DNA of 34,160 bases from Endomicrobiaceae bacterium (lineage in GTDB: Bacteria > Elusimicrobiota > Endomicrobiia > Endomicrobiales > Endomicrobiaceae): assembly GCA_028690485.1 (NCBI GenBank), contig JAQVBD010000014.1, positions 1 to 34,160 of the forward strand, in the 5' to 3' direction. The position numbers and the translations under genes are program-made. Below, in pieces: positions 8,202 to 19,000 of this stretch (its first letter is position 1; every line of letters begins with the position of its first letter). The notes under the pieces were generated by a model. The model made no database searches. It was not told where the DNA came from and saw only the letters and a list, made by a program, of their open reading frames with translations.

Positions 8202-8780
8202 TTATTTATTGTAGTAATTCCAAATATCAATGATATCCGGATGTAACACTTGAAACTTTGACACTACATAGTTTATTTTATTTTGCAAAACAAGTTTGAA
8301 AGCTTCATCTAAATTTGATAATAATTTTTTCTTACTTATAAATCTTATTTTAAATTTTCTATCAGGCGATAAAGAATCAGCTACAAAAATAATTTTTTCA
8401 CAATTTGACATATTTACTCTGCCGACAGTATGATTTTTTATTGCATTGAGAATTTCTATATTTGTTATTTTAAATTTATTTTTTGCAATATCTGCTGCAA
8501 TATATGAATGTAAAACTTGAGGAGCATATAAAGATAAAAAATCAAAGTATTTTATCTTTATATTTTTATCTAAAATATATCTTTTACTTTCTTTTAAAGA
8601 CATATCTTTTGCACAATCATGTAATAATGCTGCGATTTGAACATTATAAATATTTTCACTATAATGCATTGCTAATTTTTTTGCAAAATTATAAACGTAT
8701 ATAGTATGATTATACCGTTCTAGTGATAACTTTTTATAGATATAATCAAAAATATTACTTTCTAAATTTTTACCAATCAT
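8202..8780 (-). CDS. yqeK: YqeK-type HD-domain phosphohydrolase (predicted symmetrical Ap4A hydrolase)
   Basis: The 192-residue protein has every metal-binding position expected for YqeK: H25 (NHT), the HD pair H54/D55 in LLHDCAKD, H91 in LHSYIAADIA, H117 in NHTVG, and D135 in KIIFVADSLSPDR. YqeK enzymes split diadenosine tetraphosphate into two ADP. The gene normally follows nadD directly, but here a 4.2-kb pair of Bat-type genes lies between. Its start overlaps the end of the upstream giant coiled-coil gene by 11 bases, so it depends on that transcript and perhaps on its translation. Confidence 0.93.
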   Translation of the reverse strand: MIGKNLESNIFDYIYKKLSLERYNHTIYVYNFAKKLAMHYSENIYNVQIAALLHDCAKDMSLKESKRYILDKNIKIKYFDFLSLYAPQVLHSYIAADIAKNKFKITNIEILNAIKNHTVGRVNMSNCEKIIFVADSLSPDRKFKIRFISKKKLLSNLDEAFKLVLQNKINYVVSKFQVLHPDIIDIWNYYNK

Positions 8781-11700
8781 TTTTCACTTGTTCTTCTACA
8801 TCGGTTTTCTTAATATGTACTTGTTCTGAATTAGAATATGAAGATAGTATTCTATTTACATCAGTTTTTCTTAAAGTAGTTTTGTTATTAACAGATGACT
8901 CATCTTTCATTGCTGGTTTTTCCTTGTTTTTAGATTTGGTATTATCATCCATATTAACATTAGCTACTATCAAATCTGCTGATTGAATTACAGAAGATAT
9001 GTCGTTTTGAAGATTTGATTCTTTTCTTATAAGAAGTATTTTATCATCAATTTTTTTTGAATTTGCTACTAATACTTTCTTTTCTTTTTTTATATTTTTA
9101 ATTTCTGCTTTTATTTTCTTTATATCAACAGACACATCTAAATCATCATTTTTCAGAAAATCATCTAACATAATAATCTTTTCATTTAATAACTGTAATT
9201 TACGTTCTAAATTCGCTTTTTGTTCTTTATATATTTTTTCTTTGGCTTTTCTTTGTTTATTTTTTGTATTTTCAATACTTTCTTTTAAATATTTTGCAAA
9301 AGCAATATTTTCTTTTGATATATTAGAAATTTTTTCTAATTCTAATATTTTATTTTGCATATCTTTTGTCATAGAAGATTGCAATTCTTTCTTTAAGTTA
9401 GCAATGTGTTTTTTATTTGTACTTGATTCTATTTGTTTTGATAATTGTGTAATATATTCTAATTCTAATATTGCATTTATTATTTTCATTCTATATATTA
9501 ATTTATTAAATTCTCTCAATTGTCCAATAGAAGATTTATATACATATACTATAGCATTTCTCGTTTTATCATAACTTTTACTTTCTTCAAAATTGTCATA
9601 ATTTCCAACATTTTCCTTATGTTCAACATTATACTTTGTTTTATATAAAGATTGCATCATATCTCTTGTTAAATTTTTCTTAGTATTATCATTTTCAACA
9701 GTAAGATAATATTTGACTAATGAAAGCTGCTTATCTACTAAGTCTTTTTCTAACATATCTAATTCATGTTGTTCTGTTTCTGAAAATTGATCTGTTAAAT
9801 TTTGTAATTCTTGAATTTGTTTTGTTATTTCTCTTTCGCTAATTAATAAAGAATCTAACTGTTCTTTTTGATACAATGATTTAGCAATAAGAGTTTGTCC
9901 CTGTCCATTTATTAAACTATTTTGTCTAAAGACATCATTATTTGTTATATATTCTTTTTCTTTTTCAAATTTTATCATCTCTGATTCTAAATCCATTTTT
10001 CCATTAAAAAACTCTTCTTTTACCATTTCTTGTTCAAATTCATTTATTTTCACTATTTGTTTTAATATTGATTCGATTTTATTAACATTATTCTTCATTT
10101 TTTCTGATTTTTTATCAGCATCTACAATAAAAATTTTTATAAATTCTTTTATATTATTTAATAAGCTTAATTCTGTCTCTTTTAATTTTTCTTGTTTATA
10201 CACTTTATCTTTCTCTAAAGTTGCATTAGATTCTTTAAAGTTAATATACATATGTTGATTTTCTTTGAGATAAACTATTCTTTCTTGAATTTCTTGAATT
10301 TCTTTTAAAATAACATTCATTTTATCTTTCTTATCTTTTGCATACTCCTCTTTGTCCTTGAACAATGCCAATTGATTATCAAAATAAGTCTTATTATCAT
10401 ATAAATGATTCTTATTAAATTGAAAATTATTAAAATAAAATCTGTTTAAAAATATCTTAAAAATCATACTGATTTTATTTTTGCAATTTATTTGTATTTC
10501 TTTACATATTTGTTTTTGCTGTTTTAAAGTTATAATATGTTGCGATGAATCAGGAAGCAGATTGTTTATATTATTTAAAATTATCTTTTTTTCTACAAAT
10601 TTTTCAGATAACTTCAATTTAATAATAGACTTGAAAGATTCAAGATTGTTAATATTATCTATACTTTGTTCTGTTAACATATTATATAACAGATAAAGAT
10701 TAGAAATTTTATCCTTATACTTTAAAACTTTATTTTGTAATATAATATATTGATTATAATCTGTGTTTTTTGACAATTTTGTATAAAAATCATTACCTTC
10801 TCCTAAAGTGTTTGATAGTTCTTTTTCCAATACTGATATTTGTTCTAAAACTTTATTCATATTTTCATAATTTACAAATTGTTCTTGGATATATACATTA
10901 CCAATAAATGATATTGCTTCAATTAATTTAAATGCTAAAATTTTTTGTTCTTGTGCAGTAGTACCAGTCAACGTTTTATTAATAAAAACTAATAAATCAG
11001 TTATACTCAATAATATTTCGCTATGATTCTTCATGAAAGTTTCATATTGTAACTGATTAATTTTATATTCTGAATCTCTGACAAATAAAATATTCCTTTC
11101 TTCTTTGTCATCTAATTTGTTTCGATTATCTTTAAAAATAGAATTATATATTACTCTAAATTGTTCACTTTGATCATTGTACTTATCTGCAAAAGTTAAT
11201 AATAAACTCTCCAATTTTTGTCTTTGTTCTGCTTGTTTTTCAATATTTAAAACTTCTTTAATAATCCTATCTTTACAATTTTCAAACATATCTATATTTT
11301 TTCTTGATTCAATAAATTTTTTATAAACATGTTTTAATTTTTCATCTATTTCTTTAAAAATAGCATTAAGGTTTGGACTATTTTCACTGACTCCAACAAC
11401 AGATTTTTTATATAATATTTTTGAATCTTCTAATTTTTTATATTCAGCTTTTGATATTTCTGATAAATATTTTATTTTAAACAACATATCTTTAGAAATT
11501 TTGGAATATTCATTTTGATACTCTTTATTTTTTATTGAGACATCATCGTTAACTTTATATTCGAAATTATCCATATCATTAATAGATACGATTTGCTCTT
11601 CTATTTTTTTTCTAGGTAACAATAAAATTTCATTGTTATATATTATTGGTCTATTCATATACTCAATCATTTCTATATTAAATTTGATATCTTCATCTGC

Positions 11701-12081
11701 AGAATTTAGCAATAAAGCCATATAATAATTTTCTAATGCTTCTTCATAATTTTCATACATAAAAGCAATATTACCAATATTAAAATATATCTCTGATTTT
11801 AAAGAATTAGATATATCTGTATCTTTCAATAAATCCATATATATTTTTTTTGCTTCTTCATGATTATTAATTTTAAAATTTGCATTGGCTAAATTGTACT
11901 TTAAAATATTCTTTTGCCCTTTATATTTAATAGCATTCTTGAATTTCTTTATTGCTGGAACAATTTTGCCTTTTTCAAAATCAACAACAGCTAAATTATT
12001 ATTAATCTGTATGATATTTTTTTGAACAAACAAACTCAAAAACAAAAAGAATACTACTAATATTATTATATTTTTTTTCAT
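8770..12081 (-). CDS. Giant BatC-like TPR/coiled-coil protein C2 (paralogue of 16004-20695)
   Basis: The 1,103-residue protein has an N-terminal membrane anchor or signal (4-19), about three TPR repeats (30-140, with KSEIYFNIGNI and YEEALENYYMALLLN), then some 960 residues of Lys/Glu/Asn/Ile-rich helical sequence. It ends in a short tail with NRILSS and final NDW. The TPR head aligns along its whole length with that of the larger C1 protein, and both tails end in Asp-Trp. There is no Walker motif, so it is not an SMC or Rad50 ATPase. The predicted site is the periplasm, tethered to the inner membrane. It overlaps the P2 gene upstream (ATGA) and yqeK downstream (11 bases). The head resembles BatC of aerotolerance operons; the long insert has no function I recognise. 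Confidence 0.85.
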   Translation of the reverse strand: MKKNIIILVVFFLFLSLFVQKNIIQINNNLAVVDFEKGKIVPAIKKFKNAIKYKGQKNILKYNLANANFKINNHEEAKKIYMDLLKDTDISNSLKSEIYFNIGNIAFMYENYEEALENYYMALLLNSADEDIKFNIEMIEYMNRPIIYNNEILLLPRKKIEEQIVSINDMDNFEYKVNDDVSIKNKEYQNEYSKISKDMLFKIKYLSEISKAEYKKLEDSKILYKKSVVGVSENSPNLNAIFKEIDEKLKHVYKKFIESRKNIDMFENCKDRIIKEVLNIEKQAEQRQKLESLLLTFADKYNDQSEQFRVIYNSIFKDNRNKLDDKEERNILFVRDSEYKINQLQYETFMKNHSEILLSITDLLVFINKTLTGTTAQEQKILAFKLIEAISFIGNVYIQEQFVNYENMNKVLEQISVLEKELSNTLGEGNDFYTKLSKNTDYNQYIILQNKVLKYKDKISNLYLLYNMLTEQSIDNINNLESFKSIIKLKLSEKFVEKKIILNNINNLLPDSSQHIITLKQQKQICKEIQINCKNKISMIFKIFLNRFYFNNFQFNKNHLYDNKTYFDNQLALFKDKEEYAKDKKDKMNVILKEIQEIQERIVYLKENQHMYINFKESNATLEKDKVYKQEKLKETELSLLNNIKEFIKIFIVDADKKSEKMKNNVNKIESILKQIVKINEFEQEMVKEEFFNGKMDLESEMIKFEKEKEYITNNDVFRQNSLINGQGQTLIAKSLYQKEQLDSLLISEREITKQIQELQNLTDQFSETEQHELDMLEKDLVDKQLSLVKYYLTVENDNTKKNLTRDMMQSLYKTKYNVEHKENVGNYDNFEESKSYDKTRNAIVYVYKSSIGQLREFNKLIYRMKIINAILELEYITQLSKQIESSTNKKHIANLKKELQSSMTKDMQNKILELEKISNISKENIAFAKYLKESIENTKNKQRKAKEKIYKEQKANLERKLQLLNEKIIMLDDFLKNDDLDVSVDIKKIKAEIKNIKKEKKVLVANSKKIDDKILLIRKESNLQNDISSVIQSADLIVANVNMDDNTKSKNKEKPAMKDESSVNNKTTLRKTDVNRILSSYSNSEQVHIKKTDVEEQVKNDW

Positions 12082-12992
12082 ATTGTTGAACTCAATATTT
12101 TTTTATTTTGCACAGAATTTTTTACAATAGTATTAATATTTGCCAAATCAGTCTTAATGTTTTCTTCTGTCAATTTTAAATCAGAAGATTTAATACTTGA
12201 ACATTTTATCAACAAATTAGATAAACATTTTATTATACTAGCTGATAATTCAATTTTAGATATTTGCATTATAATACTATCTATTGTAAGTTTACTTGTA
12301 TTAATATTATACTCTATCCTAATAAAATTTTTAATTATATTTAACATAGCCTCATATCTTGAATTGATATCTAAATTATCATCATTTAGCATAATTGATT
12401 CTATTTGAAATAATATCTTGTATTTTATTTTATCTTTATCATTAACTGACATATTTGTATGCTTTTTCAAATAAATAATAATACTGAAAATTAAATATAA
12501 TCCGAACAAAAGAATGATGTAGTAATATAGTGACTCTATATTTAGAGTTTTAACAGGCTTTATATCTTTTAAATGTTTTTCATCAATATTATCCTTTAAA
12601 ACATCTGTAACTTTCACAGAAACAGAATTTGTACTGATAAAATGCTCTTTTTTTTGATCATCAAGATAAACGAAATTAACAACCGGTAATTCTTTTTGCA
12701 TTGGATTAAAAGTTGTAGCAAGTATATTGACAATATATATACTATGATTCATTTTATCTCTACTTACAGCTATATTTTTTACATACCAGTTAGGAATACA
12801 ATCATATTCCGGTCTAATAAGTTCATAATTTTTCGGTAACATAAACTTAAATTCTATATTAACATTATCACCTATAGTAAAATCTTTTTTATCCATACTG
12901 ACATTGACTTCAATTTCAGCAAATATCTTTGCTGAAAAAATCATTAATGATAAAAAAATTATAAGTAATACTTTATTTTTTATATAAATCAT
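12078..12992 (-). CDS. BatD-like/DUF4381-like single-pass membrane protein P2
   Basis: The 304-residue protein has a signal peptide (about 1-25, cleavage near IFA), a periplasmic beta-rich domain (26-145), LKDIKPVKTLN just before a membrane segment (155-175), and a cytoplasmic helical tail. This layout, and the K-D-I-K...K-T-L stretch before the membrane, is shared with P1 (22701-23642), so the two look paralogous. The start overlaps the end of nadD by 20 bases; the ATG gives a full signal peptide, while the next Met would cut it in half. The gene runs by ATGA into the giant C2 gene. By position it is a partner of the MoxR/Bat system, perhaps recognising or anchoring the coiled-coil protein; no specific activity is known to me. 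Confidence 0.75.
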   Translation of the reverse strand: MIYIKNKVLLIIFLSLMIFSAKIFAEIEVNVSMDKKDFTIGDNVNIEFKFMLPKNYELIRPEYDCIPNWYVKNIAVSRDKMNHSIYIVNILATTFNPMQKELPVVNFVYLDDQKKEHFISTNSVSVKVTDVLKDNIDEKHLKDIKPVKTLNIESLYYYIILLFGLYLIFSIIIYLKKHTNMSVNDKDKIKYKILFQIESIMLNDDNLDINSRYEAMLNIIKNFIRIEYNINTSKLTIDSIIMQISKIELSASIIKCLSNLLIKCSSIKSSDLKLTEENIKTDLANINTIVKNSVQNKKILSSTI

Positions 12993-13551
12993 ATTCTTTA
13001 ATATATTCTAAGACTTTCCCCGGTAATTTATTTTTTACATCTTGATTTTTTTTAAACATATTTCTTATCATAGTAGATGATGTATCTTGCGCTGTTAAAT
13101 ATGAAATATTTGCATATTCATAATAAATACTTTTTTTATCTATATCAATATTAGGCCGTTTTATAACAATAAATCCATACTTTTGTGCAATGTAATCAGG
13201 TTTTTTCCATGTATCTAATTGGTTAAAAGAATCTGATCCTATAATCAATTTAACTGTATCATTCGGATATTTTTTTTGCAAATAATCCAATGTTATATAT
13301 GTGTATACAACACTGCCAGTATTTATTTCAAAATCATCTATTATAAAATCTTTTCTATTTTCTAATGCTAGTAATAACATTTTATATCTATGCTTATCAG
13401 AAACCTCTAATTTGTTTTTGTGTGGTGGCAAATATGCAGGTACAAAGATAACAAAATCTAACTTAAACTCATTAATAGATTGACTAGCAATTTCTAAATG
13501 AACATTATGCACCGGGTCAAATGAACCACCTAAAACACCTATATTAGCCAT
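12973..13551 (-). CDS. nadD: Nicotinate-nucleotide adenylyltransferase
   Basis: The 192-residue product shows the nucleotidyltransferase motif GGSFDPVHNVH (residues 8-18), PPHK near 42-45, and SSTMIRN near the C-terminus, the second ATP-binding motif (I/S-S-S-T-x-I-R). NadD makes nicotinate adenine dinucleotide from NaMN and ATP, the penultimate step of NAD synthesis in the cytoplasm. It starts one base after batE stops and overlaps the P2 gene by 20 bases. Its common neighbours yqeK and rsfS are further down the same run, separated from it by P2 and C2. Confidence 0.97.
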   Translation of the reverse strand: MANIGVLGGSFDPVHNVHLEIASQSINEFKLDFVIFVPAYLPPHKNKLEVSDKHRYKMLLLALENRKDFIIDDFEINTGSVVYTYITLDYLQKKYPNDTVKLIIGSDSFNQLDTWKKPDYIAQKYGFIVIKRPNIDIDKKSIYYEYANISYLTAQDTSSTMIRNMFKKNQDVKNKLPGKVLEYIKEYDLYKK

Positions 13552-13552
13552 A

Positions 13553-14287
13553 TTATATTTTCTCTATAGAATTTTTATCAATCCATCCACTAAAGCCATC
13601 AACTGAAAGTTTAATATTAACCCATCTACCCAACTCAGATAATACAATAACTTTTCTACCAGCTAAAACTGAAAATGCCCCATCCTCATTTTTTATCGGC
13701 TTATTTTTTACTTGTGTATCTGATAAAACAATAGCTTCCTCTAATATAACTTCATTATAAGCCTTCAAACATAATAATCCCGCATTTAAAAAAAACAAAA
13801 CTAAACATATTATTGAAATATTTAAAAAAAATCTTTGCTGTTTTAAAAAATATATGCCAATACTTATACACAATATAATTGTTAACAAAAAAACTATTAT
13901 TACTAATTCATTTAATGAAAGTATTAACTGTAATTTACTAACAATATGTTCTGCAATATTTTGCTCAGGTTCACCAGATAGTTGTGCTATGAAATTTCTA
14001 TTGTACTGTATATCTTTATCTCTTGGAGCTAATCTTAAAGCCCTCTCTATATTCAAAGAAGCTCTGCCTATATCGTTATTTCTATAATAAGAATTTGATA
14101 AATTATAATAAATATAAGGATTATTAAATCCATTTAAAATCATAAGTTCATATTCTTTTATACTGTTTTCATAAACACCATTTTGATATGATTCCAAAGA
14201 TTGAGATAATTGTTCTTGTGTCGGAACATTAGCATAAATTGGAATCAAACTAAAAAACAATAAAAAAATAATTAAAACTTTATTCAT
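13553..14287 (-). CDS. batE: BatE-type TPR protein with C-terminal SH3-like domain
   Basis: The 244-residue product has a signal peptide (1-19), about two TPR repeats (25-100, with NNPYIYYNLSNSYYR and ERALRLAPRDKDIQYN), two membrane helices (about 127-148 and 155-175) and an SH3b-like domain (184-244, with LGRWVNIKL and GFSGWI). This is the BatE arrangement of Bat operons. The SH3-like domain probably faces the periplasm and may bind peptidoglycan or a partner. The start overlaps the batD stop as ATGA, so the two are coupled. In Bacteroides and Leptospira the Bat proteins are linked to stress tolerance; the molecular role is unsettled. Confidence 0.85.
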   Translation of the reverse strand: MNKVLIIFLLFFSLIPIYANVPTQEQLSQSLESYQNGVYENSIKEYELMILNGFNNPYIYYNLSNSYYRNNDIGRASLNIERALRLAPRDKDIQYNRNFIAQLSGEPEQNIAEHIVSKLQLILSLNELVIIVFLLTIILCISIGIYFLKQQRFFLNISIICLVLFFLNAGLLCLKAYNEVILEEAIVLSDTQVKNKPIKNEDGAFSVLAGRKVIVLSELGRWVNIKLSVDGFSGWIDKNSIEKI

Positions 14288-16002
14288 AGCACTTTATCCA
14301 ATTCTTCTATAATATATTTAGTATTCCTATACGTATCTTCCATTTGTAATTTAGTAGTTTTTATATAACTAAATTGAAACAACTCACAATCTATTAAAAT
14401 TTTTTCTATATCAATTACCAAACTTTCTGAAATTTGAAATTTATTAAGATTTGATTTTATCTCTTCTTTTATCATATTAATATAGTCAGAATTTGTACAA
14501 GACTGCAAAAAAATTCTGATGGAAAGATTTATGTTAAAATAGAACTTTTCTTGATTTTCTTCTTGCATAGACTTATAAGCTTCATGTAAGTACTTCAATG
14601 ATTTTTTGTAACCAGCTTTTTTTTGTAATTTTACAATATCTCTTTGCATATATAAAACCATAATACGATATACAAGTGAGTAAATAAGAAACATAAAAAA
14701 CGGTATTAATATAAAAACAAACATCTTGTTTTTAATCAACATATGATGATATTGTTTTAATTTTATATCACTTTTAATCGGCTGAATAGATTTATCAATA
14801 TTTTGAGTATCAACATCACTTTGTTTTACTTCAATATCTTTTACATATACACCAGATGATATGTTAACTTTAATATCGTCTGTCTTAATATTTACATATT
14901 CTTTTGAATCAGGATCAAAATAAGAAAAATAGACTCCCGGTATTGTTTTTTCACCTTCTATCAAAGGTATAATCACAGATTTAAATCTTTTCGAATTAGT
15001 AAATCCTTTACTTTTTGTATACACAGATGTTGCATATTTTTTCATATCTGTTGGCAACTTAATCTCAGGTTCTGAAATAGCATTAATATTACCATTACCT
15101 TCAATTTGTACTGTTAAACTTATTGGTTCATTAATCACAACTGATTTTTTATCTACTGATGCAACTATAGAATATTTACCTACAGCACCTGTAAAATTTT
15201 CAGGTTTTCCTATTTCTGGCAATGGAAAAACTCGAACTGTAACAGGATTCGAATTTAAAGAATATTTTATTTTCTTTGCATTAAGAATCTTATTGAATTC
15301 ATTATTATCAACATCATCATATTTTAAATATTCTACTTTTACATTAGATGGATCTATGATTACATTGCCATCCCTCATCGGATAAAGTTTTGTAATAACT
15401 TCAAAAACAAAATAATTTTCACCATCAATCAATTTATATCCACTTTTTGTATTAGATTCACTTTTCCAAAAATCTTTAAACATTGGCAAAAAATAAGTTG
15501 GATTGGAAGCCAGATCAAATTTCGTAGAAAATTTTAATGTGTAATATATTTGTTGATTTACATATATGGAATTTATATCTATATATGCTTCAACAAAAAT
15601 ATTTTCATTACTTTTATTAGTATATGATGATTTTTTAGATTGTAAATATTTGACAACTTTTACATTTATTGGCTCAGACGTTATTTCTTTATCTTTATCA
15701 TAAACAACTATAGATGGAATTGAAAAGAAACCAATATTTTTCGGTGTTATATCATATGTGTATATATTTTTATTTCCTTTCTTATAATTCTTTTTTGGTA
15801 AAACTATAAAATCAGGCATTTTTGGCAATTCAAATTTATCCAAATTTTCAATATCATTTGAAATTTCAACTGTTAATGTCAATAATTTACCAAGTTCGAC
15901 TTCTCTTTTGTTTAAGAAAACATTTAAAATATCATCAGCAAATAATACTGTTGATATGAATAATAACATAATTACTAATATATTTTTTTTAAATTCAAAC
16001 AT
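14284..16002 (-). CDS. batD: BatD-type membrane protein with periplasmic Ig-like domains
   Basis: The 572-residue product starts with a signal peptide (1-22), followed by a large beta-rich periplasmic part (25-420). FTGAVGKYSIVASVD at residues 270-284 and VQIEGNGNI at 298-306 are hallmarks of BatD. One membrane helix (427-450) leads to a helical cytoplasmic tail of about 120 residues. BatD forms part of the inner-membrane Bat complex with the von Willebrand proteins BatA and BatB. Here it begins one base after the giant C1 gene and overlaps batE by 4 bases. P1 and P2 look like shortened relatives of this layout. Confidence 0.9.
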   Translation of the reverse strand: MFEFKKNILVIMLLFISTVLFADDILNVFLNKREVELGKLLTLTVEISNDIENLDKFELPKMPDFIVLPKKNYKKGNKNIYTYDITPKNIGFFSIPSIVVYDKDKEITSEPINVKVVKYLQSKKSSYTNKSNENIFVEAYIDINSIYVNQQIYYTLKFSTKFDLASNPTYFLPMFKDFWKSESNTKSGYKLIDGENYFVFEVITKLYPMRDGNVIIDPSNVKVEYLKYDDVDNNEFNKILNAKKIKYSLNSNPVTVRVFPLPEIGKPENFTGAVGKYSIVASVDKKSVVINEPISLTVQIEGNGNINAISEPEIKLPTDMKKYATSVYTKSKGFTNSKRFKSVIIPLIEGEKTIPGVYFSYFDPDSKEYVNIKTDDIKVNISSGVYVKDIEVKQSDVDTQNIDKSIQPIKSDIKLKQYHHMLIKNKMFVFILIPFFMFLIYSLVYRIMVLYMQRDIVKLQKKAGYKKSLKYLHEAYKSMQEENQEKFYFNINLSIRIFLQSCTNSDYINMIKEEIKSNLNKFQISESLVIDIEKILIDCELFQFSYIKTTKLQMEDTYRNTKYIIEELDKVL

Positions 16003-16003
16003 T

Positions 16004-19000
16004 TTACCAATCTCTCTGATTTATATTTATTTCTTGATTATTTATTTTCTTTTCATTATTTGGCTTATCCATATCACCATAAAAATTTAGAACTCTTTCT
16101 AAATCTTGATCACCAATTTTTAAACCTTTATCAGTATTTTCTTCTTTTTCTTCTTTTTGTTCTTTAATACTTTCTTTATCTTCTTCATCTAATTCTTGTG
16201 CTTGCAACATTGATTTCTCAAGAAGTTCAGAAGTCTTATTTTTTTCATCATTTAACTTATTTTCTTCATCTTTTAATTTTTCTAACTTCCTTTTGTTTTT
16301 TTCAACATCATTTCCATATGTTTTAGATTCTTTTTCCATATTTTTATATTGCATATTTGCTTTATTTAAAGAATCATTACTTAATAATTTAGAATTATAC
16401 TGTTGTCTTGCTTCCATAGTTTTAACTAAATCTTTTTCTGTCATTTCCATTTTATTTTCTAAATTTTTACTTCTTTTATTCTCGTACTGTTTTTTCAAAT
16501 TTTCTAATTGTTTTTCTAATTCTTTTTGTTTTTTTAAGATTTCTTGCATTTGTTGTTTTTGAGCTCGTAAAATATCTTGCTGTTTTTTCAATTCTTTGCT
16601 AATTATAGATTTTTCATTATCCGCCCATTTTTTGCCCTGCTCATTTCTTTGTTTTTCTTTTTCAGCTTCCATTTGATCATTCTTATTAGTATCTATTTTT
16701 TTATCAATATTTTTCATTTGTTCTTGCATTTGTTTCATTTTTTTTCTTAATTCTTGCGATTTAGATAATTTTTGTAATTTTTTTTCTTCATTAAGTTTCT
16801 TATTCTTATCATCCATTTTACTATTTGTTTCTTCATTAAGTTTTTCTTTCAAACTATTTATGTTATATTCAATCATTTTTTGCTGTTGTTTAAGTTGATT
16901 ATTGGTTTTTCTGATTTCTTCTTGTTGCTTTTTCAATTCATTTATAGCTTCTTCTTCTTGTTGCTTTTTTGCCTTATTAGTATCTGATATATTTTTTGAA
17001 ATTTCTTCTTTTTTGCTTTTTTGCACATTGTTTTTTTCTAATTCAGTTAGTATATTTTCTTTTGTCTTATCTTTAGCGGTTGCTAATTTTTGTTTATTTA
17101 ACATTTCTTTTTTGTTATTATTTTCTTTAATAGATTCCATTAAAGTATCTTGTTGTTTTAACATGTTATTTAAATCTTCTATCTTTGTTTTGTTTTTATT
17201 TTCCAAAGTTTTTTTCATTTCTTCTTCTTTTTGTTTTAACTCTTTTTTGTTATTTTCTAACATTTTGTCTTTTTGTTTTAGTTCTTCAATCTTTTTTTGA
17301 GTTTCTAGTTTTTCTTGAACATTTTGTTTGAACGATTCTAAATCCTTCAACAAACCATTTTGCTCTTTTTTCAATTCACTTTGCTCTTGTTCTATTTTCT
17401 CTTTTTCCTTCATCATTGAATTAATATTTTTCTTTAAATTTATTTTATCTAAATTATTTAATTTTTTTTCTAAAGATTCAACATGTTCCTGCAAAACCTC
17501 TTTATTTTCAATATTTTTATTTTTTTGATCTTCCGTTATTTTCTTCACTCCATCATTTAAGCTATTTTCTTTTGAATTTTGCATTTTTTCATTCATATTT
17601 TGAAGGTTTTTATATAATTGTTTTGTATCTTGTATCATTTTTTCTCTTTTTTCTTTGTCCGTTTCCTGTGTCATTGTCTTTTTTAATAAATCTATCTGTT
17701 TTTCCGTTTGTTTTATTTGTTCATCCATTAATCTATTCTTTTGATTTTCTGAAACTTTTAATTCTTCTTCAATATGTTTATTAAAATCTTCTTCTAGTTG
17801 GGATTGTTTTTCTTCTATTTTTTTTAGTTTTTCATTTTTGTCTTGAGAGTTTTGCTTTTGTGCTTTTAACAAATCATATTTATTAATTTGTTTTTTCATT
17901 AAAAATTCATCTTCTTTCTTATTTTTCAAAGAGTCTTCTATAACCTGCATATTTTTAGCATGTTCTTCTTTAGCTAATAATTGTTCTTCTATCTTTTTTT
18001 GATTCTCTTCATTTTGATTCATAGTCTGTTTTTTAAAATCTTCAATTCTATTATTTTTCATTTTCTTCATTTCTTTCTTTTCGTCTTCTAACAATTGTTC
18101 TTTTTTACTTAACTGTTTTTCTTTTGCCTGTAATTCTTCTAATTTTTGTGCTGCATTTGCATCATTTTCACTTTTTGACTTTAATAAATTTTTTTCAATA
18201 TTTATATCCATTTTTGCTTTTGAAATATCTTTATGTTGCTTTTCTAAATCTTTATATTTATCTGCCATTGATTTTTCAATTTCTGCTTTTTTGGACATAT
18301 CTGAGACTTGCTTATCTATTTGTTGATTGTAATTTTCAAATTCTTCTATTTGTTTAGAACTTTGTTGCTGAGCTGAAGACAATAACTGTTCTTGCATTTT
18401 TGTTTTTGTTTTTTTATTTAAAGTTTCTTGTAATTGTTCTAATCTGTTTTTGTCTTGTTGAATATTATCAGCTTTTTTGTTTTCTTTTTCTTTCTCTTGT
18501 TCAAGAAAAGATTGATACTTATCAAATTCTTGTTTTTTTGTTATATCTTTCAATTTATTAATTTTTTCTGTTAATAAATCTATTTGTTTATTATATTGCT
18601 GAGATATAACTTCTTTTTGATCAACAGCCTGTTTTTGGAGCATCATTGTATTATCAATTTTTTGTTCATAATCCATAACTTTAGTTGTTACATCATTTAA
18701 ATCTTTACTGTTCTCTTTATTTAATAGTTCATCTTGTTTTTTGGATAACTCTGTTTGTTTTTGTTGAATATTTTCCAAGTATTCGGATGTTTTGTCCATT
18801 TTTTTTGTAGTTTTTAGCTGTTTATCCAATACATTGTCTTTAATATCTAACATATTTTTTTCAATATCTAAATTCATTTGTTGTTGTTTATTGTTTAACA
18901 TTTTAATATCACTTGAAACATCATGTAATTCTTGTTTAACAGATTGCTCTTTTTGTTCTAAATTTTTAATTTGATTTTTTAATTGCTCTTTTTGTTTTAA

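Noticed and set aside
8198-8230. Longer LCP-like start at TTG 8230
   Set aside because: It overlaps yqeK by 29 bases and puts 11 extra residues before the membrane segment; the ATG at 8197 is directly after the yqeK stop.
12973-12992. nadD-P2 overlap of 20 bases as a frameshift or fusion
   Set aside because: Both proteins are complete, with family-typical ends and a full signal peptide in P2, so it is an ordinary overlap.
16293-18974. Several plus-strand open frames of 60-132 codons rich in Phe, Ser and Leu
   Set aside because: They are antisense to the A-rich C1 gene; T-rich antisense DNA lacks stops by composition. None has a plausible ribosome site or a recognisable domain.
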